The translations under genes and the position numbers were made by a program. This document shows positions 24,811 to 37,720 of a DNA stretch of 64,000 nucleotides, piece after piece (position 1 is the stretch's first letter; each line of letters opens with the position of its first letter). Source of the stretch: Cordilura impudica (lineage: Eukaryota > Arthropoda > Insecta > Diptera > Scathophagidae); the NCBI GenBank assembly GCA_963682025.1, contig OY821519.1, positions 105,038,480 through 105,102,479 on the forward strand, written 5' to 3'. The notes under the pieces were generated by a model. The model was not told where the DNA came from, ran no database searches, and was given only the letters and a program-made list of their open reading frames with translations.

Positions 24811-25669
24811 CAATTTATAAATGCTCACAGCATTGATAATAATAATGATAATAATATTTATTTATTGTTATTATATATTAATAATAGTAATGTAATATAT
24901 AATATTAACAATTTTTATTCTTCTAGAAATGTTAGCAGAATTTTGGGACATCCTTTACATATGCGAATATGGTATGATTTGTTAATGTAAAACTTAATGT
25001 AATGTATTTATTTTAATGTAAAATATATAAATTTTTAAAAAACAGAAATAATAATAATAATAATTTTTGTTTTTTTCATATGAATAAGTAAAAATTCCGA
25101 TTAGTGGTTGTAACAATCAATAATTGAAATTGATAATTCCATTGTATCAACTAAATTTAACCATTCATACAGTACAATTTATATATAATATGAATTATCT
25201 TTACCATTATACGGTAATAGATATTATATAATTTAGTAATAATAACAGAATAACTTTATGGTACATGGGACTACTAAAATTCGATTGGCTACTATTTCGG
25301 TTGCAACAACGAATCCGTTTTCTGTGTGTATTGAAATGAAAAACTGATTTTCAGTTTAAACATCGCGGATTTATCCATCGATATGGGCAACTAATTTTAT
25401 TGAGATTGGCGGTATTATTTCTGTATGCTTTAAATAACTGCAGAATTAACGATGTTGCAGAATGCTTTCGGTGAACATTCTATTTCTGGAAATTTCTATA
25501 ATTGGTTCAAATAGTTCCAAAACATAGTAAGCCATAAAGACACAGAACGGCCACGTGCATGAAAAAACATCAACTGCTAGATACCACGTCAAGGAAATCA
25601 AGAATTTGATTGACACTTATATACCCTACTACTTTCAGTCAGTACATGGATCATACATACAAAGTGTTT
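24811..25669. other. AT-rich, no gene seen
   Basis: Simple AATAAT-type tracts at about 24835-24910 and 25050-25065. No recognisable coding or repeat. Confidence 0.35.
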
Positions 25670-26466
25670 TTATACCCTATACCACTATGTGGTTTGGGTA
25701 TAATGAATTTGTGCTGCTATTTGTAACTACCAAAAATATTTGACCTAGCCCCATCTTTTATTATACCGATCGAATCAGAATCACTATCTGATTCTATTTA
25801 ACGATATCCGTCCGTCCGCCCGTCCGACTGTGTGTCCATGTAAAGTTTTTAATCAAACTGCAGGTCGGAAATATGAATGTATTTTGATAAAATTTGGTAC
25901 GTAAGCTTCCATCGGCCATACAATGAACGATGTTGAAATTGGTGAGAATCGGTCCATGTTCAGAGCTAGCCCCCATACAAATGATTGAAAATCGACATAA
26001 ATTGCCATAAGATCCAAATTGTCATATAGATCTTACTCAAATTGGGTTTGTATGCGTTTGTTACATCCACTAATCAGTAGCCCAAAAATTATCCCTATGG
26101 GACAACTCTTAGTCATAGACCCCATATAGAGCTGCTTCCCGATCTTCACCTAAATCTATCAAAAAACAAAAATATTACACTGGTTCTTCTAAAATTTTGT
26201 TGTATATATTTTTGCAAAATACAAGAGACTTTACCAAACATGGTCAGGATCGGTCCACTTTTGGGCCTAGTCCCCATACAGATATATCATCCGATATGAA
26301 CTTTTTCATATCTGCAGCCAAAAAAATTAATAAAAATCCCACTCAAATTTGATTTATGCTTATTTTCTATATCCAGTTAGTTGGGTCTGAGAGATAGGGT
26401 CTATAAACACATGGTATAGGTTATCTTATAGTCGGTTTAGACGGACTATAATTTTCTTACTTGTTT
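25670..26466 (-). mobile_element. HINE family R, full length
   Basis: Begins with the TATACCCTATACCACTATG hairpin end, has the (GTCC)n core near 25809, and ends with a slightly decayed palindrome (TAGTCGGTTTAGACGGACTA) and CTTACTTGTT. Non-coding. Confidence 0.8.
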
Positions 26467-26639
26467 TTTGTTAGGATAGAACATATTGAAAGGGTTCGCT
26501 GTCAAACAAACTGTCATACTGCGCTCACTATTTGACATTTATACTTTGGTAAATCATCGTCTTGAATAGATGTAATATTGAACAACTCTAGCTAATTATT
26601 ATAATTTACTTTGAAAATAGACCACTTTTATGGCGCACA

Positions 26640-27620
26640 TAATTGTTCATCTGCGCAAGCCATCCGTCGAACTGTGGATATATTTGTACCGTATACGAAC
26701 TATTTAAATTTTGCAATGATATCAACGGGTCGGAAGAAGGTGCGTACTGAAGAGAATATCACCGCTGTAGACGAAATAGTGAAATAAGGTCCAAATTTAT
26801 TGATTTGTCATCGGTCGAAAGAGTTGAAGGTCTGTCCTTCCACTACGTGGTAAATTTTGAGCAAAGATTATGGCCTGCAATCGGATAAGGTCCAGCTGAT
26901 GCTAGCATTAAAACTACGAGACCATGAAATCATTCTTTCGCCGATTGGGCTGTATCGAAGTTGGAAACTGACTTTATCGCAAAATTGTGTCCAGCGATTA
27001 GGCTTATTTTTGGTTTAATCGGTTGGTTAGTATATAAAACTGCCGCATGTGAAGTGAGACCAATTCACAACAGGCTCTCCAGACTCTGTTAAATGCAGAA
27101 AAATGCATCGGTCCTTATTTCTTCAAAAATGGAGCCGAATATCACGTTAGATGAATGGCGATCATTAGCGAACCATGATCAATGAGTTTTTGTTTGAAAG
27201 TATGGATCCGGGCAAGATGTGGCGTCAACTGGATGGCGCTACGTCCCATATGGCGACCACAACAATCGACTTATTGAAATAAAAATTTGGTGATAAGTTC
27301 TTTTCGAGAAGTGGACCTGTCAAGTGGCACCTTTCGATTATTTCCTGGTAAACCAATAACAATTGATGCCTTGGAGGCAAATGTTGTGCGTGTTATTCGT
27401 GACATACGGCAAGCAATGCTCTAAAAAAATGGCCCAAAATTAGACATTAAGAATGCGCTTCGTCAAGAACAGCTGTGGTGCCCAAATGACCGAAGTAATT
27501 TTTAAGTACTAATACCGTGCATTGGTCTTTCGAATGAGAAAAAATTTTTCTTTAAATTTAAATTTTTGCGTTATTTTTTACAATTTCAAGTCCTATTTGA
27601 CTTAGAAACCACCCGTTACG
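26640..27620 (+). pseudogene. DD41D-type mariner transposase, decayed
   Basis: Plus-strand frames carry KKVRTEENITAVDEIV, STTW.ILSKDYGLQSDKVQL (helix-turn-helix part), FGLIGWLVYKTAACE (the FWLNGYVNKQNCR region of the related copy at 47 kb), then MWRQLDGATSHMATTTIDLL (second catalytic Asp region) and KFGDKFFSRSGPVKWH. It has numerous stops and frameshifts. A probable 3' inverted repeat (AGAAACCACCC) lies near 27610; the 5' end was not found. It belongs to the same broad lineage as the copy at 46953-47885 but is clearly older. Confidence 0.6.
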
Positions 27621-28091
27621 AAAACCTTAAGAATTTAATTTACAGTTCTTTTACTTTCATGACTGCTGACATTTCCATAAAATTTTTTGAAAGCTTTAAA
27701 GCTTTTTGTTGTTTTATGGTAAGATAAACCAGTTTCATGTTTCTCAAATCTGGAATTAATGGTATTTATCAAAAACTGACTTTTTGAAAAATTAACTGAA
27801 AAACGTTTTAACAAAAAAATTTAAGTAAAATAGTTGCAAAATTGTGCTGTTTTTTTCTTCCTCTATTTTTGAGTGGCAAAAAATTCAAAAAAAAAGAGCA
27901 CCATAAATCAGAAAAAATTAAAAACATTGGTAGACAGACAAGGTCCCAAAGCTTTTTTTGTTAAAGTGCTCGAGTTATATGAAATTAAATATTTAATTCC
28001 TGACTACTCACATTAATAACTTATGGACACAAACAAAGTTGCAAGGCTTTCACTATTACAGTACTCACGCCCATTTTGTCCGAGTAGTAGC

Positions 28092-30697
28092 CAGAGGCGG
28101 ATTTAGGCCTGCTCCTTTCCTAGCACTCTTTAATATGCCGCCCTTTTTGATAAGATAGGAGTGATTATCAAAAAAAGAACATACAATTTTTTAATAATTA
28201 AATTATTGTGTACTAATTTTTATTAATTTAGATACATACATACTATATATACGTTTTTTTTAATTCACATATAATTAATCTTAATTGTTTATTTCTCATA
28301 TCCTGAAGAAATGATGCTAGGGAACCATAAATTTGGATAACAGATGACAAATCAGCGTAAGATCCCTGAAGTTTCTTACTAGCAGCATTAAAACGATCTA
28401 AAATTACATTCCAAACAATGACTAGAATAGCTGTTTCTAGATGCTGTAATTTTCTTTGCAATCCAATAGCTTCAGATCGTGTAGTCGGTTTCTCGTCTTT
28501 GTTTTCTGCAATAAAGTTTAATGCATCAATTATTGCAGACCACTCTTTTTCTAAAGCATAACATGCATCATGTCGAGCAGACCAGCGAGTTTGAGCTAGA
28601 CTTTTGAGTCTTAAATTTGTCCGCTGCACCAAGATCTCCCAACGATGTGTAGATATTGTAAAAAAATTATAAAGTTCTTGCAAAGTGAAAAAAAATTCTA
28701 CTGCTTCGGGTACAGATTCAGCTGCACAAGTACCTACTAAATTCAAAGAATGGGCAGCGCAAGGCACGTAATCTGCTAAAGGATTTATTGTTTTAATTCT
28801 AGCCTGGAGTCCTGAATATATACCTGACATATTACTTGCATTATCATAAGATTGACCACGGCAGTTCATTATGTCCAAACCATTTTTTTCTAGAGAGTTT
28901 AACACGGCATTTTCAATATCTTTGGCTTTGTGACCAGTATTTGGTAAAAATTCTAAAAATCTTTCAACGGTTTCACCATTTTCACGTACATATCTAATAA
29001 TTATAGCAAGCTGATCGACATGTGCAATGTCAGGCGTAGAATCTACAATGATACCAAAATACTTAGCCATTTGCACTTCAGTAGAAATGTGTTGTAATAC
29101 TTTATCTCGAATCAAGGTTATAATTTCTTCGTAGATTGTTTTAGATAAGTACGACGTTTTTCCACTCCCAGGGTGCGCACAACATTTTAAATGCTCAGAT
29201 AAAAATGGATCAAACTCGGCAAGAAGCTCTACTGTTCCTAAGAAATTTCCATTTCGTAGATCTCCAATTTGTTCTGAATGTCCTCGAAATGGCAGTCCTC
29301 TCATTGCTAGTGATTTAACAATTGCAATTATTCTGTATAAAATTTTTCTCCAATACGAAATTTCTTCATCTAGCTGTTTAATTAGACTTTGATCAACACG
29401 GCCTTGAACTACTGCTCGAGCTTTTATATGATAAACGTTAGTTTTATGAAAATCTGAATTTTCGTGAGCTTCAACGCGTGCATTTGAGTTTTTCCAGTCA
29501 CTAAACCCTTCGCCGGTAAAAGCATTAATTTCACCACTTCTACCAAATAACAAACAAGGAACACAAAATACAGACCCTTTAGTTTCTGAATAAATCAACC
29601 ACTCACGGCGTTGAATTTCTTCGTTTTTTAAAGTACGTTGAAATAGGTTTTTGGAACAATACCTAGTTTTATCATTGTAAACGTTTTTGGAATTTTTGAA
29701 ATTTGTGATGTTATTTGGTGGCGTACCGTTTGTACATATGTATTCCCGTGTTTCTTCATTTAAATTCCACAAAGAGGGATCACTATCAATCTTTATAACA
29801 TCAGTTCGAATTAAATTGTCGCTTAATAAGGTTGTTGAAGAAGAGTTTGAATGTATTTCATCGATATCTTGTGCTAAAGTCCGTTCTAAGTCCTGCTAAA
29901 TAAAATATTACTTTTCAACAACCACAATTTCTTTAGTTATATTAAAACTTTTTATTCAATTGAAAAAAAGCACGATAATTAGTACGAAATACTTACTTTA
30001 GATGAACATGATGGTAGTTGTTCATTATCAAAGGATTTTGTTAAACAATTTGTCATAAAAGTAGATATTTTTGTTGTTTTTTTTAGTAAATTATCTACCT
30101 TTGTATTTTGTTCAGTCTTTTTTTTTACGACATTCAGCACCGCTGAGTTTTTTCCGATAGGCACTCATATTAAAAAAAAAAAACAATAGATTAGAATTGC
30201 AAAAACACAAAAAGATGTTGATACTTGTATAGGTATGTGAACACTATCAATTAGAATGAGCCACACACATTCAAAATAAATAACACCCACATTTTTATTT
30301 TTCATAGATAATTATTGAAAAGGGAAATCACCTAATTATTCTTTAAAACCTTCTGAGCAGTGATGGGAATTTAGCTATTTTCCCGTCAAATCTAGCGATT
30401 TTAAAATAAAGTTAAGGTACACAGATTTTTTAAGAATATTATTTTATTTTTTTTATTAAATCTGTGGTCAGAATCGATAACCCTCTAAGTCGAATTACTA
30501 ATAAGAAAGTAAATTCAATAACTGAATTATTTAAAATAATTAAATAGAAATTTCGTACTCGTTTAAAGCAAAACTGGGCCAAATCAATTTTCGAATTTAA
30601 ATAGCCCTTATATTATTTTACCTTTAAATTTTGGCGCCCTTTAAATTATGCCGCCCTAGGCCTGGGCCTCATGGGCCTAGGCGTAAATCCACCACTG
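28092..30697 (-). mobile_element. hAT transposon with exact 8-bp TSD
   Basis: The ends are CAGAGGCGGATTTAGGCCT (28092-28110) and, inverted, CAGTGGTGGATTTACGCCT (30679-30697), matching at 16 of 19. Both sides are flanked by the same 8 bases, GTAGTAGC (28084-28091 and 30698-30705), the hallmark of hAT integration. The 2.6-kb body carries a two-exon transposase pseudogene on the minus strand. The insertion sits in older Helitron-derived repeat. Confidence 0.9.
28243..30168 (-). pseudogene. hAT transposase, ZMYM1/DUF4371-like, two exons
   Basis: Exon 1 runs 30168-29997 (starts MSAYRKKLSGAECRKKK) and ends at a GTAAGT donor (29996-29991). A 101-nt intron ends ..TTTATTTAG at 29896. Exon 2 runs 29895-28243 in phase. 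The protein has a TTF-type zinc-finger region at the start of exon 2 (EWLIYS..VFCVPCLLFG, F-T-G-EGFSDWKN, AHENSDFHK) and a DUF4371/hAT catalytic region (GIIVDSTPDIAHVDQLAI, GQSYDNASNMSG, CAAHSLNLVG). Two faults are visible. A 9-A run in exon 1 (30118-30126) shifts the frame; one base fewer would restore phase to the donor. The C-terminal hAT dimerisation region is missing after LQDMRNKQLR. An assembly or sequencing error in the A run is possible. Confidence 0.8.
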
Positions 30698-31060
30698 GTA
30701 GTAGCGTTGATAACTTATGAATTCACACAATGTCCCAAGACTTTATCTTTATCTTTATCTATCCAGTTATATGATAAAAAAATCTTACTTTGTATGAGGG
30801 ATGCCACGCCCATTTTTTAACGGACTACTCAAATTAATAACTCATGAACCCACACTAAGTCCCTAGACCTTATTTGTTACAGTTCTCTAGATATATAACA
30901 CTAAATATTTACTCTGTATGGTGGGTGCCACTGCTGTACATAACCCCACTATATGATTATATTTTTCTGTCATCAAAATCCTATAACATTTTTTGGTGTC
31001 ATACGGATGATCCTGGTAATCTTAAAAAAACGCTTCTATGGTGCGTCAGAAGGTGAGTCA

Positions 31061-31375
31061 ATCTCATACTAAAATTTTCTTGGATTCCATCCTCTTTCTC
31101 TGTATGATTTCCAAAAAGTAGGGCCTTTGGTGGTGGGCCTTTGAAAAGAGCATCCCTGAAACAATGCTTTCTGACAACTAGAACGAATTTGCGGAAATTA
31201 TCTTTAACAATTATTTCGACGATTGTATTGGACAAGGATTAACTACAATTTTCAATTTTATAAAAAAAACCAGAGTAGTACAAGCAGAACATTTATATAT
31301 CATAATAAAATAATTACTACCATAATCGTGTACACAGTAGAATAATTCCGACAGGGAAGCGGCACAATTAATTAT
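31061..31375. other. no gene seen
   Basis: Spacer between the Helitron/hAT region and a Jockey-type LINE. A 78-codon minus ORF across 30999-31235 has no recognisable domain. Confidence 0.3.
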
Positions 31376-33135
31376 GTCGTGCCCCACTCAAAAAATGGTA
31401 TATTGGTTTATGTTTCTGGTGCGCAAACGGCTTAGGCCAACATAAAGACGAACTTGATCATTTTCTTAGAGACAATCAAATTGATATTTTGCTTGTCTCT
31501 CAAACTCACTTGACTCGTAGGAGTTTCTTTCACTGCGCGGATACACTTTTTATGATACTAAGGATTCAAGAAGTAGAGCATGTGGTGGCTCAGCTATCCT
31601 AATTAAATCCGGATTAAAACATTATTTAATGTGTGATCATTGTGAAAACTACCTTCTAGCTACTACTATTTGCTTTGAAGAACTTGGAAACAGCCTAGTG
31701 ATTTCATCAATATATTCTCCCCCAAGGTTTTCTATATCAGAAAACTAATATACAAGTTTTTTTAAATCACTAGGCCCTCGTTTCGTAGTTGCTGGCGATT
31801 TTGATGCCAAGCATACATTCTGGAGGTCGCGGCTTATTTCCCCGAAGGGTCGTGTTTTGTTCAACACAATTTCTAAAATTGGTAGGAATGTGGTCTCAAG
31901 CGGAGAACCAACGTACTGGCCAACAGATGGGCAAAAAATACCCGATTTAATCGATTTCGGATTAACGAAGAACATCGCAAAAGAAATTGTGCATGTAGAA
32001 TCTTCATTGGATCTCTCGTCTGACCACACACCCGTTATTGTTACCCGTTATTGTGTCCCCATCTGGTGATTTAACGCTTTCAAGCAATATTGGTTGGCTA
32101 AAATACAAAAAGTTTCTTAGTACCCATTGCACAGAAAGCTTTCCGCAAAGAACACCAGATGATATTGACTTCTCGATTGTTAACTTCGAACAAAATCTCA
32201 AACTAGCTGCTCAACTTGCTACTAAATCTTCTCGTCACAATAGGCCATATAGAATTACTTCTGTAGATGTTGAAAGGCTATTAGGTGAAAAAAGAAGAAT
32301 TCGAAGAGAGTGGCAACTGCACAGATCTCCTCAACTTATGCAACAATCGAAAGAATGCACGAAAAACCTACGGAAACCGCTTGAAACACAAAGAAATGCT
32401 AATTTGAGTAGTTATCTGGAAAAACTGGATCCAGCAGAAAAAACTGATTACTCTTTGTGGCGTGCTACAAAAAATCTGAAAAGACCTGTTGTATGTAAGC
32501 CTCCTCTCAGAAAGGAAAGTGGAGGATGGGCTAGGAATGACAAAGAGAAGGGAGATCTGTTTGTGGAACATCTAAAAAAAGTTTTACTCCAAATATAACC
32601 CCTACTTCACAACATAGAGCAGTGTCCCTTCGTTTGAGATTCGTTGATTTAAACCCCCAAAAAGCATCGGAGCTCGATGGGATCAGTAATAAAATGCTTC
32701 TGGAGTTACCCCGAATAGCATTAAGAATAATTCTGTTTATTTTCAATACTGTAATACGCCTTGAACATTTTCCCCAGACTGGAAAGTTTCACTTGTTACA
32801 ATGATACCTAAACCAGGTAAAGATCACACAAAGCTCGATTCGTATAGACCAATAAGGTTACTGTCCAATTTGTCAAAATTATTCGTGAGAATTTTGGTAA
32901 ACAAATTTACAATATCCGTAGATCGAAATAATGTCATTCCAGTACATCAATTTGGTTTCAGACGAAAGCACAGCACCACTGAGCAAGTTCACAGAATTGT
33001 AAGTGCCATAAGAATAGCTTTTGAAGAGAAGAAGTACTGTTCTGCACTGAGTCTGGCACGAGGGACTCCTCTATAAAGTTAAACAATTGTTGCCCCCGAA
33101 CACATATACAGCCCTGTTATTGAAACGTTGTTATT
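31376..33135 (+). pseudogene. Jockey-clade LINE ORF2, truncated
   Basis: The endonuclease begins at about 31376 (ANGLGQHKDELDHFL, DILLVSQTHLTRRSF) and continues through VVAGDFDAKHTFW and SSDHTPVIV (about 32020). The linker is at 32038-32598 (WLKYKKFLST, SLWRATKNLKRP). The RT starts with LNPQKASELDGISNKML, then MIPKPGKDHTKLDSYRPI and HQFGFRRKHSTTEQVHR. An internal deletion at about 33045 removes the FxDxxxAFD catalytic block, jumping from KKYCSAL to VWHEGLLYKVKQLLP. The element breaks off at about 33135, so the FADD box, thumb and 3' end are gone. Frameshifts occur at about 31515, 31745, 32030 and 32600. Confidence 0.75.
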
Positions 33136-33322
33136 TGAATAAAATCACATGAATTTGAAATTTTGGATTTCTTGAAACCACTTTTTTTTATTTATTTGAT
33201 GGAAACATATGTTTGAGTTAAGAACCAAATGTTTTAGTTAAGAACATATGTTATCTAGAAACCGAGGTGCTATATGGTTCTTTATTCAGTTTCACAAAAA
33301 ACTTTTAAGTATTTTGTGCATG

Positions 33323-34113
33323 TTTATACCCTATACCACTATGTGGTTTGGGTATAATGACTTTGTGCTGCTGTTTGTAACAACCAAAAATATTTGACCT
33401 ACACCCATCTTTAATTATACAGATCGAATCAGAATCACTATCTGATTCGATTTAACGATGTCCGTCCGTCCGTCCGTCTGTGTGTCCATGTAAAGCTTGT
33501 AATCAAACTGCAGGTCGCAAATATGAATATATTTTGATGAAATTTGGTATTTAAGCTTTTATCGACCATAGGATGAACGCTGTTGAAACTGGTGAGAATC
33601 GGTCCATGTTCAGACCTAGCCCCCATACAAATGACCCCTATGAAATCAACATATATTGCCATAAGATCCAAATTATCATACAAATCGTAGTCAAATTAGG
33701 TTTATATGTATATATTACATCCATTAAATAGTAGTCCAAAAATGATCCCCATTGGACAACTCTTAGTCATAGGCCCCATATAGAGCTGCTTCCCGATCTT
33801 CACTTAAATCTATCAAAAAACAAAAATATTGCACAGATTTTTCTCAAATTTGGTTTGTATATATTTTTTCAAAGTGGAAGTGACTTTACCAAATATGGTC
33901 AAGATCGGTCCTTTTTTGGACTTAGTCCCCATATAGAAATATCATCCGATATGATCTTTTTCATATCTGCAGCCAAAAAAATTAATAAAAATGCCACTCA
34001 AATTTGGTTTATGCTTATTTGCTATATCCAATTAATTGGACCGAAGAGATAGGGTCTCAAAACCATGGTGTGGGGTATCGTATAGTCGGGCTAGATGGAC
34101 TATAATTTTCTAA
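33323..34113 (-). mobile_element. HINE family R, full length
   Basis: The hairpin end TATACCCTATACCACTATG is intact, the (GTCC)n core is at 33462-33477, and the other end has a decayed palindrome (TAGTCGGGCTAGATGGACTA). Non-coding. It ends about 30 bp before the next LINE. Confidence 0.8.
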
Positions 34114-34369
34114 TTTTTTTTATTTTTTTTTTTTAACAGTTGTTTACTGCTCTTTAATGTGATCAGACGTCTCTAGCTATTGAGTTATTCTATCGCGAGT
34201 TCAACAACAAAACAAACAAACAAAAATATTACAACCACTAGTCAAGTACTACTTTCTAACTTAAAAAAAAAAAATAAAAACAAAAAATAAAACGTACACG
34301 TGAGAACAATGTTACAGCCTCATCGAGAACAAAAATGATTTTGATATAATTTGTAAAGGTCTTTGTAAT

Positions 34370-35068
34370 ATGTTTGAGTATTTCACATATGGCACTAAAA
34401 ATGAGAAACCATCCAAAGCAATATTATTGGCACTTGATAAACAAGATCCAACAGAAATTGAAAACACTCTTATCAAGAAGGGGTTGTTATGTTTAGATGT
34501 AAAACTAGTATCTACGGTAAAGCAAAATAATAATGAACAAATAATATATGTTGTATATTTCCAAAGAAAGTCAATTACTATTAAAGAATTGAGAAAAGAT
34601 CATTCGGTATTCGAGTATGTTAAAGTTAGGTGGGAATTTCAAGCACCCAATAGATCGAAAATTACGCAGTGTTACAATTGTCAAATGTTTGGCCATGGAT
34701 CCAGCCGTTGTAAAGTGAAAACATTTTGTGTCAAATGTGCTGGTAACCACAAGTTAGCGGAATGTAATGCAACTTTTGAGAAATGTGCAAACTTTAACGG
34801 CAATCACAAAGCCATGTCTCCTGATTGTTCCAACAGAGCAAACTACTTGCAAATAAGACAGCGTACTCTTCTAAGAACACATAATATTCGTAGAAATAAT
34901 GATTCTGCTAGTAGGAAAGCCTCTCACAGTAACCCTGTTCAATATAACGTAAGTTTCCCAAACACTCTAAATCAGAGTACTCCTGAAAATGGTAATAATT
35001 GGAACACCCAACACCCACCTCACCAATTCGAGGTGATAACAAGCTTTGCATGTAAATTTATATACTAA
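34370..35068 (+). CDS. LINE ORF1, gag-like zinc-knuckle protein (partial)
   Basis: The frame begins inside the PRE_C2HC-type region (EYFTYGTKNEKPSKAILLAL) and is followed by zinc knuckles: CYNCQMFGHGSSRC, then CVKCAGNHKLAEC, then a degenerate third (CANFNGNHKAMSPDC, where the second Cys of the CxxC is Asn). Such ORF1 proteins bind LINE RNA. The tail is low-complexity Asn/Ser/Gln. The frame is open about 25 codons further 5' of the first Met (to about 34295), so the true start is uncertain, and the N-terminus typical of Jockey ORF1 is short. Confidence 0.65.
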   Translation: MFEYFTYGTKNEKPSKAILLALDKQDPTEIENTLIKKGLLCLDVKLVSTVKQNNNEQIIYVVYFQRKSITIKELRKDHSVFEYVKVRWEFQAPNRSKITQCYNCQMFGHGSSRCKVKTFCVKCAGNHKLAECNATFEKCANFNGNHKAMSPDCSNRANYLQIRQRTLLRTHNIRRNNDSASRKASHSNPVQYNVSFPNTLNQSTPENGNNWNTQHPPHQFEVITSFACKFIY

Positions 35069-35084
35069 TAGCAAATATTAATAT

Positions 35085-37720
35085 AATATCATGGAATGCC
35101 AGAAGCACACGTCGCAAAAAAGACGAGCTTTTTAATTTTCTAATATATAACAATATTCATGTTTGCCTACTGTCAGAGACGGCTAAATAAAAATATTTCA
35201 ATTCGACATGATGAATATTACTGCTACAGATGTGATCGTGAAAATAGAGGAGGAGGAGGCGTCGCTATACTCATTAGAAAAAATATACCGCACATTCTTT
35301 TACCAATACTAAATAGAAATATTATTGAAAATATATGAATTAAACTATCCTTAAATAACAATGAATATATTAATATTTGTTCGTGCTATTTTGCTGGAGG
35401 TAATCCAGGGTCTTGCCCAAAAGACAACAATTCAGTTCTGATCTACGTAAATTAACTCGTTCCAACAATAAGTATGTTATCGGTGGTGATTTTAATTGTC
35501 GTCATAACTTATGGGGTTGTCAAAGAGCAAATTGTTGGGTAACTTGCTATATGAATAACTAGATGCCGAATTTTTACAAATAATATATCCTAATGATCAC
35601 ACATATATAACTTCAAGCTCCAGGAGACAATCTTCAACCTTGGATTTATTCCTAACGAACATAAGCCACAATATGTCACCAGCATCGGTAATCAATGATC
35701 TATCCTCTGACCACTTGGCAATCAAACTAACTGTTAATGCGAACTACAATGTTATGCATAATTTTGTTTACGATTTTAAAAAAGCAAACTGGCCACATTT
35801 TGAACGCTGTATTAATAGAGGTATTATAATGCCGGATATCGATACAATAACAGAAACGGAGCAGATAGATTCGTTAATATATTCATTAAATGCCACCATA
35901 AAAGGTGCGTTAACCCACAGCGTACCTAAAGTAGAGTTCGTAACTAGGCAAAAAATATTTCCAACTAGAATAATACATCTGATACAAATGAGAAATTTTT
36001 TCGGCGTAATTGGAAGCGCTACAGAAACTACACAGACTTCTTACAACTAAAACGTTTAAACTACATTACTACTGAAGATATCAATGATTTTAGAAATAAA
36101 TCATGGAATTCCATGCTATCTACATTGGAAAAAGGCTCTTCTCCTTTTTGGAACGTGTCAAAAATTTCCAAGAAAAAGTCGAAAAATATTCCAATTTTAA
36201 AAGACAACAATGAAGTATACACATCTCAGGAAGAAAAATGTGAAATATTGGCTCAAACCTTTAATTTGAATCATACTATTTCTGCAAACCTGAGTCATCC
36301 TTTAACTGAATCTGAGGTAAATGACGTTATAAGTGGTCTCAACCTAATAAACTCCAATTCTGAAAATTCGTCGTTAGTATATACTGATAAAATAAAAACA
36401 ATTATCAAAAGACTAAAAGCAAAAAAGTCTCCAGGCATAGATGGAATAACTGACAAATGCCTAAAATCCTTACCAAGAACAGGTATAAAATATTTAACGT
36501 TGTTAATAAATGCTTGTTTTAGACTGTGCTACTTTCCTCAAGTGTGGAAAAAATCTAAGGTGGTTCCAATATTAAAACCTGGTAAACCATCAGAAAATCG
36601 TTCCTCATATAGGCCTATAAGCTTGCTATCATCCGTTAGCAAAATCCTGGAGAAGGTTATTAAGGACAAGCTAACTGATTTTATGAACACGAACAATATA
36701 CTCTCATCTTATCAATTCGGATTCTGAAAAGAGCATAACACTATTCAATCACTTCTAATGATAAGAAAATTGGTACACACAAACTTTAAGGATGGAAATT
36801 CGACTGGAATGGTTTTGCTCGATATTAAGGCTGCTTTCGACTCTGTGTCGCATAACGGTCTCATCTTTAAAATGTCCAGGTCAAATTTTCCAATTGAAGT
36901 CATCAAAATAATTCAAAGTTTTGTCACAGGGAGATCTTTTAATGTATTTATAGGTGCTACTCACTCTCAAGAAAGAAATTTATCCGCAGGATGCCCACAG
37001 GGATCATGTTTATCGCCCATTTTGTATAATATATATACCGCAGACTTTCCTGTTTTAAATGAGTGCCAAACTTCGATCTTTGCAGATGACACAGCTATAT
37101 TATGCTCGCAAATTTTTGCATCTGACATCGTTATTAAACTTGAAGAAGCATTAAAAAAAATACATAAATACTTTACCAAATGGAAAATAATGGTAAATAC
37201 CCATAAAACACAAGCTTTATATTTTTCTACTAGACGTAAATCATGCTTTTTACCACAAAGTCCATTATGTTTTAACAACTATCATATTACTTGGGGAAAA
37301 AATGCGAAATATTTAGGAGTCATAATTGATCAGAAACTAAAACTCAAGGATCATATTCCATACATAATTGATAAAATAAATAAACTTACAAAAATTACGT
37401 ATCCTTTTATAAATCGAAGTTCAAAATTGAATATTAACAATAAGACGTTAATCTTGAAAACCATTTTCCACGCCATAATGTTTTACGCCGCCCCACTATG
37501 GTCTAAGTCCGCACAATGTCACATCAAAAAGTTGCAAGTAGCTCAAAACAAACTACTGAAGATGATATACAACTTGCCTTGGTATTTCTCCACACAACTT
37601 CTACACTCACTCGCAAATATTGATCTCGTTAATGATAATATAAACAATTTGACGATTAATTTCAATACAAGATCCCTTTTATCGGAATATAATCATATCA
37701 ATGAGCTCATCTCAGCATAA
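35085..37720 (+). pseudogene. LINE ORF2, endonuclease + reverse transcriptase
   Basis: The endonuclease region is broken: IISWNARSTRRKKDELFNFL (about 35085), RGGGGVAILIRKNIPH, GGDFNCRHNLWGC (35483-35521), SSDHLAIK (35702). The RT runs from KAKKSPGIDGITDKCLKSLP through KPSENRSSYRPISLLSSVSK, LLDIKAAFDSVSH, SAGCPQGSCLSP and SIFADDTAIL (catalytic FADD intact). Thumb and C-terminal parts follow to a stop at 37718-37720. Only one in-frame stop breaks the RT, right after YQFGF (36725-36727), where Arg or a similar codon is usual. The endonuclease has several shifts between 35190 and 35580 and one near 36050. Confidence 0.75.

Larger units (their letters stand above)
27950..30940 (-). repeat. Helitron family 1-like modules, interrupted by hAT
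   Basis: On the minus strand, 30940-30706 and 28083-27950 repeat the Helitron family 1 modules (GGGCGTGGCAT.., CATACAAAGTAA, CATATAACT.., CTTGGGACATTGTGTG). The hAT at 28092-30697 lies between them. No TC or CTAG end was located for this copy. Confidence 0.45.
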
